In this document: positions 51,910 through 60,047 of the stretch, one piece after another
How positions within the stretch are numbered: position 1 is the first letter of the stretch
Layout: each line of letters starts with the position of its first letter
Assembly (NCBI RefSeq): GCF_934725225.1
Contig: NZ_CAKVAM010000001.1
Location: 372,001 to 436,000 of the forward strand
DNA: 64,000 nucleotides
Direction of reading: 5' to 3'
From: an uncultured Treponema sp.
Lineage (GTDB): Bacteria; Spirochaetota; Spirochaetia; Treponematales; Treponemataceae
Position numbers and translations under genes: made by a program
The notes under the pieces: model-generated
Databases searched by the model: none
Told to the model about the DNA's origin: nothing
The model's input: the letters and a program-made list of their open reading frames with translations, nothing else

Positions 51910-51937
51910 GCCGGGCTTGACCCGGCTGTTTTTTTTT
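51910..51937 (+). terminator. pyrG terminator
   Basis: GCCGGG-CTTGA-CCCGGC followed by T9. The stem has the same core as the dispersed repeats (CGGGCTTGACCCG), so a repeat copy may have been adopted as terminator. It also faces the convergent ANTAR gene. Confidence 0.85.
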
Positions 51938-51946
51938 CAGAATGTT

Positions 51947-52531
51947 TTACGAATCGTAGCGTTCTATTATTTCTTCGGCGACTTCACGCTTGCTTTGGCG
52001 GTTGTCCATTGAAAGTTTTTCTATGTGCTTGTGGGCATCGCTTTCTGTCATGTTCAGATTTTCGATTAAAAGCCATTTTGCTTTGTTTACAGTTCTTATG
52101 TCCTGCATTTTTTCCTGAAGCGTCTTGTTTTTTGCTTCCATTTTTTGCAGCCTGAACGACATTGCGGAAAGCATTTTTATTGCTGTAAAAAACATTTCAG
52201 GTGAATTAGGCTTGGGCAAAGTTACAATTCCCTGCTCTTCAACTTTGTACGAAGTTTCCTCATAAAGTTCGCTTTTTACTAGAAGCAGAATTCCCATGTT
52301 CAAGTCAGCGAAACTTTCAGTGAACATAATTCCGTGCTCGTCTGGAAGCGGCGAGTCCACAATCAGAATGTCAACAGGAAGTTCAAGCAAAAGCCGGCGC
52401 GCCTCGCCACCGGAGGACGCATGAAAAACCGGGAAAAAATCACTTTTGGGTAGTATGCAAGTAATGTTGTCGTGGAAACTTTGTGTTTCAGAGACAATCA
52501 AAACTTTTCTTCTGCCTTTTAAAGGAATCAT
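51947..52531 (-). CDS. ANTAR-domain antiterminator with receiver domain
   Basis: A 194-residue response-regulator-like protein. The receiver (about 8-118) keeps the phospho-Asp position (DILIVDSPLPDEHG) and the Lys (TLPKP), but the first acidic pair reads SE (VLIVSE), so phosphorylation is doubtful. A coiled coil (about 124-146) leads to an ANTAR RNA-binding domain (about 145-190): AKWLLIENLNMTESDAHKHI and SMDNRQSKREVAEEII. ANTAR proteins bind paired hexaloop hairpins and stop terminator formation. It is 11 bp downstream of glnA in the same operon. Probable targets are the GSIII and Amt-PII leaders. Confidence 0.92.
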   Translation of the reverse strand: MIPLKGRRKVLIVSETQSFHDNITCILPKSDFFPVFHASSGGEARRLLLELPVDILIVDSPLPDEHGIMFTESFADLNMGILLLVKSELYEETSYKVEEQGIVTLPKPNSPEMFFTAIKMLSAMSFRLQKMEAKNKTLQEKMQDIRTVNKAKWLLIENLNMTESDAHKHIEKLSMDNRQSKREVAEEIIERYDS

Positions 52532-52542
52532 TTTGCGTCCTT

Positions 52543-53751
52543 TTAAACTTTGAAGAATGAAGTGAAATCCGCGCTAAGATGCTTTTTTACAAACTCGCTG
52601 TTTTTGGCAAGTTCTACGGCTTCTCTTAGGCTTTCAGGCAGACGCTCAAGCTTTGAAGTTATTTCGGGGCTTGCAGTTGAAAGGTTCATTTCAATTGGCT
52701 CGCAAAGTTTCATGTCTTTTTCAATTCCGTCAAGTCCGGCGTAAATTAAAAGCGAATATGCGATGTATGGATTCGCCATTGGATCTGGAGAGCGTACTTC
52801 AAAACGTTTGTGGGAATTTATTGCGGACGGAACTCTTATAAGCTGAGTTCTGTTTTCGTGCGCCCAGCTTACATATTTTGGAGCTTTTCTTGAGCCGAGC
52901 CTCTCATAAGAATTTTCCGTTGGATTTAAGAATGCTGTAATTTCCTTTATGTGCGCCATGATTCCCGCCATAAATGCATTCTGAACTTCCTTACCGGAAT
53001 TTTCCTGCACAGAAATATTTATGTGAAATCCGTTGCCGCTTTCTTCTGGAAGAGGTTTTGGTGAAAAATCCGCATAAAGTCCGTTGCGCACAGCCACAGC
53101 TTTTACGACTGTTATAAAATTCATTGTGTTGTCTGCGGCGGTAAGAGCTTGTCCATAGCGGAAGTCAATTTCGTTTTGCCCTGGTCCTTCTTCGTGATGG
53201 GAATTTTCCGGGTGAAGATCCATCTGCTCTAAAGTCAGACAGATTTCGCGGCGGATATTTTCGCCCTTGTCTTCTGGAGCAACGTCCATGTAGCCGGCAT
53301 TGTCAAAAGGAATTTTTGTAGGCTTGCCTTTTTCGTCAGTCTGGAAAAGATAGAATTCGCATTCAGAGCCGAAGTTCACTTTGAGATTTTTTTCTTCCGC
53401 TTCTTTAACTGCCTTTTTTAAAATGTTGCGGCAGTCTTTTTCAAATGGAGTTCCGTCGCTTTTTTTTATCTCGCAGAACATACGCACAACTTTTCCGGAA
53501 ATTGACCGCCACGGAAGAACAGTGAGTGTTGAAGGAATTGGGAAAAGAAAAAGATCAGAATGCGCTTCATCTGTGAATCCGGCAATTGAAGAGCCGTCAA
53601 ATGCGATTCCTTCTTTGAATGCGCGTTCAAGCTCGTCTGGAATAATTGCGGCGTTTTTTTGATTTCCGAAAATATCACAGAATGCAAGGCGGATAAATTT
53701 GACATCTTCCATCTGAACAAATTCAATAACTTCTTCTTTTGTGTAGGACAT
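52543..53751 (-). CDS. glnA: glutamine synthetase type I, C-terminally short
   Basis: A 402-residue GSI-type enzyme making glutamine from glutamate and ammonia with ATP. Motifs are DIFGNQKNAAIIPDEL, DGSSIAGF, GSECEFYLF, HHEEGPGQNEIDFRY, GNGFHINISV, NPTENSYERLG and ENRTQLIRVP. The usual last 40 residues (after LSADFTSFF) are missing compared with about 440-residue homologues, removing the C-terminal helix that carries regulatory contacts in Bacillus GlnA. The adenylylation site is also absent. The ATG at 53751 follows GGAGGA. Operon with the ANTAR gene. Confidence 0.9.
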   Translation of the reverse strand: MSYTKEEVIEFVQMEDVKFIRLAFCDIFGNQKNAAIIPDELERAFKEGIAFDGSSIAGFTDEAHSDLFLFPIPSTLTVLPWRSISGKVVRMFCEIKKSDGTPFEKDCRNILKKAVKEAEEKNLKVNFGSECEFYLFQTDEKGKPTKIPFDNAGYMDVAPEDKGENIRREICLTLEQMDLHPENSHHEEGPGQNEIDFRYGQALTAADNTMNFITVVKAVAVRNGLYADFSPKPLPEESGNGFHINISVQENSGKEVQNAFMAGIMAHIKEITAFLNPTENSYERLGSRKAPKYVSWAHENRTQLIRVPSAINSHKRFEVRSPDPMANPYIAYSLLIYAGLDGIEKDMKLCEPIEMNLSTASPEITSKLERLPESLREAVELAKNSEFVKKHLSADFTSFFKV

Positions 53752-53784
53752 TTCTTCCTCCAATTTTTGTGCGACGATTTTTTT

Positions 53785-53813
53785 AGATTAATGGATTGCG
53801 GTTTTGCTGTCAA
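53785..53813 (-). promoter_or_regulatory. glnA-ANTAR promoter
   Basis: On the minus strand TTGACA (53808-53813), 17 bp, TAATCT (53785-53790). The leader is only about 28 nt with no attenuator, unlike the other two nitrogen genes. Confidence 0.7.
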
Positions 53814-53947
53814 TTATTTTTGGGAACTGGTATATTTTATAATAATTAAGCTAATAAATACATAGAAGAATATTGCCACGATTGCCACACGGATTTGGGG
53901 ATTCTAACGAATCCCAATTTTAGCAAAATAAAATCAAAGGAAAAATT

Positions 53948-54325
53948 ATGCTTGTTGATGGAGAAAAAACGGGGAAAATAATAAATGCTTGCATGAAAGT
54001 TCATAATGAACTGGGAAATGGTTTTCTTGAGCCAGTATATCAAGAAGCTTTGGAAGAAGAATTTAAAATCCAAAACATTCCCTATGAAAGAGAGAAATTG
54101 CTATCTGTTTTTTATAAAGGCAAAAAGTTGAATAAAGAATATTTTGCTGATTTTTTGTGTTATGGAAGCATTATTGTAGAATTAAAATCTGTAAATTCAC
54201 TTTCAAAACCCCATAACGCACAGGTTCTGAATTATTTGAATGCTGCGAATCTTGATGTAGGACTTTTAGTAAACTTTGGAGATGTTTCATTAAAATGGGA
54301 ACGAATAACAAAATTTAAAAAATGA
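53948..54325 (+). CDS. GxxExxY protein (PD-(D/E)XK-like)
   Basis: A 125-residue protein of the GxxExxY family. The name motif reads GNGFLEPVYQEAL at about 23-35. The nuclease-like core is EYFADFLCYGSIIVELKSVN, with Asp and ExK of the PD-(D/E)XK fold, then HNAQVLNYLNAANLDVGLLVNFG. Biological role is unknown; members are often near mobile or variable DNA. AAGGAAA precedes the ATG. It stands alone between the nitrogen genes. Confidence 0.9.
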   Translation: MLVDGEKTGKIINACMKVHNELGNGFLEPVYQEALEEEFKIQNIPYEREKLLSVFYKGKKLNKEYFADFLCYGSIIVELKSVNSLSKPHNAQVLNYLNAANLDVGLLVNFGDVSLKWERITKFKK

Positions 54326-54420
54326 AAACCGTTAGGTTTTCTGAATCCGTGTGGCGATAAAAAATAGATAAGTTGCAAACTCTGCATTTAAATTCCTTGA
54401 AATTTCTTTTCAAAAACTCA

Positions 54421-54449
54421 TTGACATTTTTTTGTGAATTAATTAGAGT
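54421..54449 (+). promoter_or_regulatory. glnN (GSIII) promoter
   Basis: TTGACA (54421-54426), 17 bp, TAGAGT (54444-54449). Start near 54456, giving a leader of about 95 nt. Confidence 0.65.
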
Positions 54450-54460
54450 AGTCCATGTAA

Positions 54461-54527
54461 ACATCAAAGGCGATGTGGCTGAGTGCTAAGTTTTCTTGGC
54501 GTTCAATCACATCGCCTTCTTTGTTTT
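54461..54527 (+). promoter_or_regulatory. ANTAR-type hexaloop and terminator in the GSIII leader
   Basis: ACATC-AAAGGC-GATGT (54461-54476) is a 5-bp hairpin with a six-base loop, A at position 1 and G at 4, as ANTAR proteins require. Its loop and 3' arm overlap AAGGCGATGTG (54467-54477), the 5' arm of a perfect 11-bp terminator closed by CACATCGCCTT (54508-54518) with CTTTGTTTT after it. The two structures exclude each other. Confidence 0.75.
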
Positions 54528-54549
54528 AGATCTATATGGGGGTTAGCAA

Positions 54550-56643
54550 ATGTCTACAAATGTACCAGAATTGTTTGGAAGCATGGTGTTCAATCAGAAA
54601 GTAATGAAAGAACGTCTGCCAAAGGAAACATTCAAGGCTTTGAAAAAAACTTTGGATGATGGCGAGCCGCTTAAAATCGATGTAGCGAACCAGGTTGCTC
54701 ACGCAATGAAAGAATGGGCAATTGAAAAGGGCGCAACGCATTTTACACACTGGTTTCAGCCGCTCACAGGAATTACTGCGGAAAAGCATGACAGCTTTAT
54801 CACTCCCCAGGATGACGGAACTGTTATCATGTCTTTCAGCGGAAAGGAGCTTGTAAAGGGTGAGCCGGATGCTTCTTCTTTCCCAAGCGGAGGCCGCCGT
54901 GCAACTTTTGAAGCCCGCGGTTACACTGTATGGGATCCAACTGCATATCCGTTTGTAAAGGAGCACACTCTTTGTATTCCTACAGCTTTCTGTTCTTACA
55001 CAGGCGAAGCGTTGGACAAAAAGACTCCGCTCTTGCGTTCAATGGAAGCGCTTAACAAACAGGCTCTTAGAATTCTTAAGCTCTTCGGAAATGAAGACGC
55101 TACTCATGTTGCCACAACAGTAGGACCAGAGCAGGAATATTTTATTGTTGACCAAAAACTTTATAGCCAGCGCAAAGACCTACGCATGACAGGACGCACT
55201 TTGTTTGGCGCAAAACCTTCAAAAGGCCAGGAAATGGACGACCAGTATTTTGCCGCCCTTAATCCTCGCATTGTTGAATACATGGAAGATTTGAACGATA
55301 CTCTCTGGAAGTATGGAATTCTTTCAAAGACAGAACATAACGAAGTTGCTCCGGCTCAGCATGAAATGGCTCCAATCTTCACAACAACAAACCTTGCTGC
55401 CGACCAGAACCAGCTTACAATGGAAGTTATGAAGAAAGTTGCGCGCCGCCACGGTCTTGTTTGCCTTCTTCACGAAAAACCTTTTGCAGGTCTTAACGGA
55501 AGCGGAAAGCACAACAACTGGTCTATGTCTACAAACCTTGGTGAAAACCTTCTTGAGCCAGGAAAAACTCCAGAGAAAAACGCGCAGTTCCTTTTGTTCC
55601 TTACAGCCGTAATTAAAGCTGTAGATGAAAATCAGGACTTGCTTAGAATTTCTGTTGCTTCTGCCGGAAACGATCACCGTCTTGGAGCAAATGAAGCGCC
55701 GCCAGCAATTATTTCAATGTATCTTGGCGATGAGCTTTATGCTGTTCTTGAATCTATAAAAGACGGAAAGCCTCTTGGTGAGCATGGAGCACAGAAGATG
55801 ACAATTGGAGTTGACGTTCTTCCGCCAATTCCAAAAGATTCAACTGACCGCAACAGAACTTCTCCATTTGCTTTCACTGGAAACAAATTTGAATTCCGTT
55901 CATGCGGCTCTTCACTTTCAATTTCCGGTCCGAACACAACATTGGATTCAATCGTTGCATATACTCTCAAGGAATTTGCAGATGAGCTTGAAAAGGCAAG
56001 TGACTTTGACGCTGCTCTTGCTGAACTTATCAAGCGCGAAGTTACAAAGCACTGGAGAGTTATCTTCAACGGAAACGGCTACGATTCAAGCTGGGTTGAT
56101 GAAGCTGAAAAGCGCGGACTTTTGAATCTTCGCACTCTTCCTGATGCAATGGCTCACTACCTTGATTCCAAGAACGTCAAGCTCTTTACAGAAATGGGTG
56201 TTTATACAGATGTTGAAATGAACAGCCACTATGAAATCAAGCTTGAAAAATATGCGCAGATTCTGAATATTGAAGTCCAGACAATGCTTGAAATGATTAG
56301 CAAGGATATTCTTCCTGCCGCATTCAAGTACATGGATTCAGTAAGCAAGACTGCAATTGACCTCAAGGCTGTTGTTCCGGGCGCAAAGGCAAGCGCGCAG
56401 GCAGAACTTCTTTCTAAGCTGGACACTCTTGTAAACAGCTTGGCAGAAAAAGCCGCAAAACTTGACAAGCTTCACGAAGCTGCACAGAATGCCGGCGACT
56501 GCATGAAGATTGCCCGCGCTTATGTTGATACAGTTATTCCTGCAATGACAGAAGCCCGCGATGTCGCTGATGAAATCGAGCCTTTGCTTGGAGAAGAATA
56601 CAAGCCGTTCCCAAGTTACGAGGATTTGCTTTTTAGAGTGTAA
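54550..56643 (+). CDS. glnN: glutamine synthetase type III
   Basis: A 697-residue GSIII, the large form found in Bacteroides, Clostridia and some spirochaetes. The start NVPELFGSMVFNQKVMKERL, the block THFTHWFQPLTGITAEKHDS, and EHNEVAPAQHEMAPIF with LHEKPFAGLNGSGKHNNWSM are class-specific. It is the main ammonia-assimilating enzyme by size and by its regulated leader. The ribosome site lies in TATGGGGGTTAGCAA. Its leader has an ANTAR-like hexaloop overlapping a terminator, so expression should rise when nitrogen is limiting. Confidence 0.97.
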   Translation: MSTNVPELFGSMVFNQKVMKERLPKETFKALKKTLDDGEPLKIDVANQVAHAMKEWAIEKGATHFTHWFQPLTGITAEKHDSFITPQDDGTVIMSFSGKELVKGEPDASSFPSGGRRATFEARGYTVWDPTAYPFVKEHTLCIPTAFCSYTGEALDKKTPLLRSMEALNKQALRILKLFGNEDATHVATTVGPEQEYFIVDQKLYSQRKDLRMTGRTLFGAKPSKGQEMDDQYFAALNPRIVEYMEDLNDTLWKYGILSKTEHNEVAPAQHEMAPIFTTTNLAADQNQLTMEVMKKVARRHGLVCLLHEKPFAGLNGSGKHNNWSMSTNLGENLLEPGKTPEKNAQFLLFLTAVIKAVDENQDLLRISVASAGNDHRLGANEAPPAIISMYLGDELYAVLESIKDGKPLGEHGAQKMTIGVDVLPPIPKDSTDRNRTSPFAFTGNKFEFRSCGSSLSISGPNTTLDSIVAYTLKEFADELEKASDFDAALAELIKREVTKHWRVIFNGNGYDSSWVDEAEKRGLLNLRTLPDAMAHYLDSKNVKLFTEMGVYTDVEMNSHYEIKLEKYAQILNIEVQTMLEMISKDILPAAFKYMDSVSKTAIDLKAVVPGAKASAQAELLSKLDTLVNSLAEKAAKLDKLHEAAQNAGDCMKIARAYVDTVIPAMTEARDVADEIEPLLGEEYKPFPSYEDLLFRV

Positions 56644-56718
56644 TTTATTGAATAGCATTTTGACTCCTTAAAAATACACTTTTCCCCGGTATGGTTTTTC
56701 TGTGCCGGGGATTCTTGT

Positions 56719-56747
56719 TTTAAATTTCCATGTTTTTGTGTTATAAT
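56719..56747 (+). promoter_or_regulatory. glycosyltransferase promoter (leaderless)
   Basis: TATAAT at 56742-56747 is 7 bp before the ATG. The -35 (TTTAAA 56719-56724) is weak. Confidence 0.55.
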
Positions 56748-56754
56748 TTTACGC

Positions 56755-57753
56755 ATGAAATTCAAAAAGCCGCTGGTTTCGGTTTGCATTCCGGTTTATG
56801 GAACGGAAAATGTTTTAAGAAAATGCCTTGACTCTGTGGCTATGCAGGATTTTGCGGAAAAGGAAATTGTTGTTGTAAGCGATGCTTCCTGCGGAGTCAA
56901 TGAAAAAGGCGAGGATGCAAAAAAAATCGTAAAGAAGTTTTCCAAGGAAACAAAAATTCCAGTTGTGTTCAAGGAGCATTTGAACAACCTTGGAATTCTT
57001 GAAACCCGGCGCGACTTGCTTTCATTTTCCAGCGGAGATTTTATTTTTTATATTGACAGCGACGACTATTTGGAAGGAAGCAACGCAATTTCATTTTTGT
57101 ACAACAAAGCGCAACGAACCAACGCTGACATAGTAAATTCCACGGCTATTGCAGTTACAGAAAATCCAGAAAAAAATTCAGCGCAGCAAAAGCATCTTCA
57201 GGAAAAAATAGGCAAGATAACTTTGGGCGAGCTTTTTGGAAATCAGATTGCGGAAGACTGTTTTGTAAATTGCAAGCACTGCGGATTTTTGTGGGGCAAG
57301 CTTATAAAAAGGTCTTTGATGGAAAAAGCGTTTTCTTTTATTCCGTTTACAGAATGCACCATGGCGGAAGATCTTTGTCTTTACTTTTTTGTTTCGATTT
57401 TTGCAAAAAAATATTTTGGAGTTCAGGAACGTTTTTATAGATATTCTGTAGATTCAGGAATTTCAAGCGCGCAAACAATTACGGACATTGGACGGTGGCA
57501 GCGTGTGTGTTCTGCGGCATCGGCTTTTGTTCCAATTGTGCAGTTTATACAGTCGCCAGAAGGGAATTGTCTTAGCACTTCTTTAATTGAAAGCATGAAG
57601 GCTGCTTGCAATAATTTTGTGGCGAACAATTTAAAGCAGCTTGAACAGCGTGTTGCGCCGGAACTAAAAGAGCAGGCATACAGTCTTCTTTGCGAATATT
57701 GGGGCGAAGACTACGTAAAAACAATTGAGCGAGCAATAGAAGTGCAAAAATAA
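56755..57753 (+). CDS. family 2 glycosyltransferase
   Basis: A 332-residue GT-A fold transferase using a nucleotide sugar. The N-terminus is PLVSVCIPVYGTENVLRKCL, and the metal-binding DxD is in FIFYIDSDDYLEGS at about 96-110. The C-terminal half is helical with no membrane segment. It likely decorates an envelope glycan or lipid. It has its own leaderless promoter and lies between two nitrogen genes with no functional link evident. Confidence 0.88.
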   Translation: MKFKKPLVSVCIPVYGTENVLRKCLDSVAMQDFAEKEIVVVSDASCGVNEKGEDAKKIVKKFSKETKIPVVFKEHLNNLGILETRRDLLSFSSGDFIFYIDSDDYLEGSNAISFLYNKAQRTNADIVNSTAIAVTENPEKNSAQQKHLQEKIGKITLGELFGNQIAEDCFVNCKHCGFLWGKLIKRSLMEKAFSFIPFTECTMAEDLCLYFFVSIFAKKYFGVQERFYRYSVDSGISSAQTITDIGRWQRVCSAASAFVPIVQFIQSPEGNCLSTSLIESMKAACNNFVANNLKQLEQRVAPELKEQAYSLLCEYWGEDYVKTIERAIEVQK

Positions 57754-57771
57754 ATTTTCTAAAAAAATATA

Positions 57772-57800
57772 TTGACATTTTTTTTTCAGAATGATAAAAC
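57772..57800 (+). promoter_or_regulatory. amt-PII promoter
   Basis: TTGACA (57772-57777), 17 bp, TAAAAC (57795-57800). It starts a leader of about 180 nt. Confidence 0.65.
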
Positions 57801-57812
57801 TAGAACATCAGT

Positions 57813-57859
57813 TGACAACGGAGTCACAGATTGCCTTGGGCAGTTTGTGGCTTTTTTTG
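57813..57859 (+). promoter_or_regulatory. first ANTAR-type hexaloop and terminator in the amt leader
   Basis: TGAC-AACGGA-GTCA (57813-57826) has a six-base loop with A1 and G4. It overlaps the 5' arm of a 14-bp terminator (57822-57835 with 57839-57852, loop TTG) followed by T7. Confidence 0.72.
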
Positions 57860-57882
57860 TTTTAAACTGAATAACTTGTGAA

Positions 57883-57951
57883 AAGCGACAATGGTGTCGG
57901 TTAAGAGATTCCGATGTGGAATTCTCTTGTCGGTATCACTGTCGCTTTTTT
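57883..57951 (+). promoter_or_regulatory. second ANTAR-type hexaloop and terminator in the amt leader
   Basis: CGAC-AATGGT-GTCG (57886-57899) again has A1 and G4 in the loop. Its 5' arm lies within AAGCGACA (57883-57890), which otherwise pairs with TGTCGCTT (57940-57947) to close a long terminator. An inner stem AAGAG…CTCTT (57903-57928) supports it, and T6 follows. Confidence 0.7.
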
Positions 57952-57986
57952 ATTTTCATTACCGTCTTTTTAGACAAGGGGTTTTT

Positions 57987-59738
57987 ATGGAAGATGTAAT
58001 GCAAGCTGTTCAAAGCGTCTCCAAGGATTTATGGGGCGTGTGGTTCTTGCTTGGTGCTGCCTTGGTATTCTGGATGCAGGCAGGATTCGCAATGGTTGAA
58101 ACCGGTTTTACTCGTGCTAAAAATACCGGCAACATTATTATGAAAAACCTGATGGACTTCTGTATTGGTACAGTTGTTTTCATCCTTATTGGTTTTGGTC
58201 TTTTCCTTGGTGAAAATATGCTTTTTGGTTTTATGGGAAAACCTAACTGGCAGATATTTACAGACTATGCAAACTTTGACTGGTCTGGCTTTGTGTTCAA
58301 CCTTGTATTCTGCGCTACAACAGCGACAATTGTTTCTGGCGCAATGGCAGAACGCACAAAGTTTCTTTCATACTGCGTTTATTCAGCTGTAATTTCAGCA
58401 GTAATTTATCCGATTGAAGCTCACTGGACTTGGGGCGGCGGTTGGCTTGCTCAGCTTGGATTCCACGACTTTGCAGGTTCAAACTGTATCCACATGGTCG
58501 GCGGTATCTGCGCTTTGATTGGAGCTGCAATGGTAGGTCCTCGTATTGGAAAGTTTACAAAGAACGCTGATGGTTCTATAAAGGTAAATGCTTTCCCAGG
58601 ACACAATATTCCGATTGGCGCGCTTGGCGTGTTTATCTTGTGGTTGGGTTGGTACGGATTCAACGGTGCGGCTGCAACTTCTGTTCCGCAGCTTGGAAGC
58701 ATCTTTGTTGCTACAACAATTGCTCCGGCTCTTGCAACCGTTACTTGTATGATTTTTACTTGGATAAAATTCGGCAAGCCTGATGTTTCAATGTGCTTGA
58801 ACGCTTCTTTGGCTGGTCTTGTTGCAATCACAGCTCCTTGTGATGTTGCGGATGCTTTGGGCGCTTCAATCATCGGTATTGTTGCAGGTCTTTTGGTTGT
58901 ATTTGGTGTTTGGTTCTTGGACAACAAGCTCCGTGTAGATGACCCTGTTGGTGCTGTTGCTGTTCACTGCTTAAACGGTATTTGGGGAACAATTGCGGTT
59001 GGTCTTTTTGCAAGCCCTTCAGTTCCTGGATATTCACTTGCAAACAAAGCAGGCGAGCAGATTTCAGGACTTTTCTACGGCGGCGGACTTGAATGTCTTG
59101 GGCTTCAGGTTCTTGGAATGGTCTGCACAATCGCATGGACTGTTGTAACAATTACGATTTTGTTCTTTGTAATCAAGAAGATTTTTGGATTGCGTGTATC
59201 TGCGGAAGAGGAAATCATCGGTCTTGACAAGCTTGAGCATGGTCTTGATTCAGGTTATGCAGGATTTATGACACCTTACAGCACAGAAGAAATTGCCGAA
59301 GCTGCTGAAGCTGGCGTTGCAATTCCAATGCATGAAGCTGTTCCAGTTGTTGCTCCTGCCACAACTCCTTCTTCTAAGGATGCTGCGGTTCACAAGGTTG
59401 TAATTATAACACGCCAGAACAAGTTCAACGCACTTAAAGTTGCCATGAACTCCATTGGTGTAACTGGAATGACAGTTATAAATGTTATGGGATGCGGAAT
59501 GCAGAAAGGCGCAAGCGAGTACTACCGCGGTGTTCCAGTTGAAATCAACCTGCTGCCAAAAATCAAGGTAGAGATTGTAGTTTCAAAAGTTCCTGTATCG
59601 ACTGTTGTGGAAAGCGCAAAGAAAGCCTTGTATACAGGACACATCGGAGACGGAAAGATTTTCGTTTACCCTGTTGAAAATGTAATCAAGGTTCGCACTG
59701 GTGAATCTGGATACGATGCCCTTCAGGACGAAGAGTAG
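57987..59738 (+). CDS. amtB: ammonium transporter fused to a PII (GlnK) domain
   Basis: A 583-residue fusion. Residues about 1-425 form an Amt channel with about eleven helices (FWMQAGFAMVETGFTRAKNT, GGICALIGAAMVGPR, NGIWGTIAVGLF), including the conserved His pair region. A linker of about 40 residues leads to a complete PII domain (about 463-583): VVIITRQNKFNALKVAMNSI, GCGMQKGASEYYRGVPVEIN and TGHIGDGKIFVYPVE. The T-loop Tyr that is uridylylated in E. coli GlnK (Tyr51) aligns with Val, so control must be by ATP/ADP/2-oxoglutarate only. ATG 57987 follows AAGGGG; an upstream in-frame start at 57891 lies in the terminator and is rejected. Confidence 0.95.
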   Translation: MEDVMQAVQSVSKDLWGVWFLLGAALVFWMQAGFAMVETGFTRAKNTGNIIMKNLMDFCIGTVVFILIGFGLFLGENMLFGFMGKPNWQIFTDYANFDWSGFVFNLVFCATTATIVSGAMAERTKFLSYCVYSAVISAVIYPIEAHWTWGGGWLAQLGFHDFAGSNCIHMVGGICALIGAAMVGPRIGKFTKNADGSIKVNAFPGHNIPIGALGVFILWLGWYGFNGAAATSVPQLGSIFVATTIAPALATVTCMIFTWIKFGKPDVSMCLNASLAGLVAITAPCDVADALGASIIGIVAGLLVVFGVWFLDNKLRVDDPVGAVAVHCLNGIWGTIAVGLFASPSVPGYSLANKAGEQISGLFYGGGLECLGLQVLGMVCTIAWTVVTITILFFVIKKIFGLRVSAEEEIIGLDKLEHGLDSGYAGFMTPYSTEEIAEAAEAGVAIPMHEAVPVVAPATTPSSKDAAVHKVVIITRQNKFNALKVAMNSIGVTGMTVINVMGCGMQKGASEYYRGVPVEINLLPKIKVEIVVSKVPVSTVVESAKKALYTGHIGDGKIFVYPVENVIKVRTGESGYDALQDEE

Positions 59739-59753
59739 CATTTAGAAAAAAAA

Positions 59754-59797
59754 GGCAGGCTTGGAGAAAGAAGAATCTCCAGGTCTGTCTTAGTTTT
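59754..59797 (+). terminator. amt-PII terminator
   Basis: GGCAGGCTTGGAG (59754-59766) pairs over 13 bp, three of them wobbles, with CTCCAGGTCTGTC (59777-59789). TTAGTTTT follows. Confidence 0.8.
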
Positions 59798-59803
59798 AAA
59801 TTG

Positions 59804-60020
59804 AAAATCCGCGGAGAAATCCGCAGGTTATATGCCGGTTGTCTGCTGTATTTGTAACCCCGCAGCGGATGGCCGGTTTCTTTTTGGAGGGAAGAAAACC
59901 CTCTACTTCGAAAGCGGGGTCTTCTTTCCCTCCAAACCTCCCTTCTTTCCCAGCATCGCTTAGGGCTGTCGCCCTAAGAACCCACTGTTTTTTCATCTGT
60001 TATTAGGTTGTAAGACTATC
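59804..60020. other. intergenic structured segment, no gene supported
   Basis: This 200-bp stretch holds several strong inverted repeats. TTTGGAGGGAA (59883-59893) pairs with TTCCCTCCAAA (59926-59936), and CTTAGGGC-TGTC-GCCCTAAG (59959-59978) is a perfect 8-bp hairpin. It looks more GC-rich than the neighbours. A 66-codon minus-strand ORF at 59796-59996 covers it but lacks a ribosome site and reads as basic, low-complexity protein. It may be a dispersed repeat or the terminator region of the 60048 gene. Confidence 0.5.
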
Positions 60021-60047
60021 ATTCTCGTGTATGGCAATGTAATGGTT

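Noticed and set aside
54538..54542. G5 run before the GSIII start as a phase-variable tract
   Set aside because: Five G are too few for frequent slippage; it is part of the ribosome site.
59796..59996. 66-residue minus-strand ORF
   Set aside because: No ribosome site, covers strong palindromes, and its basic composition follows the repeat structure. Treated as non-coding.
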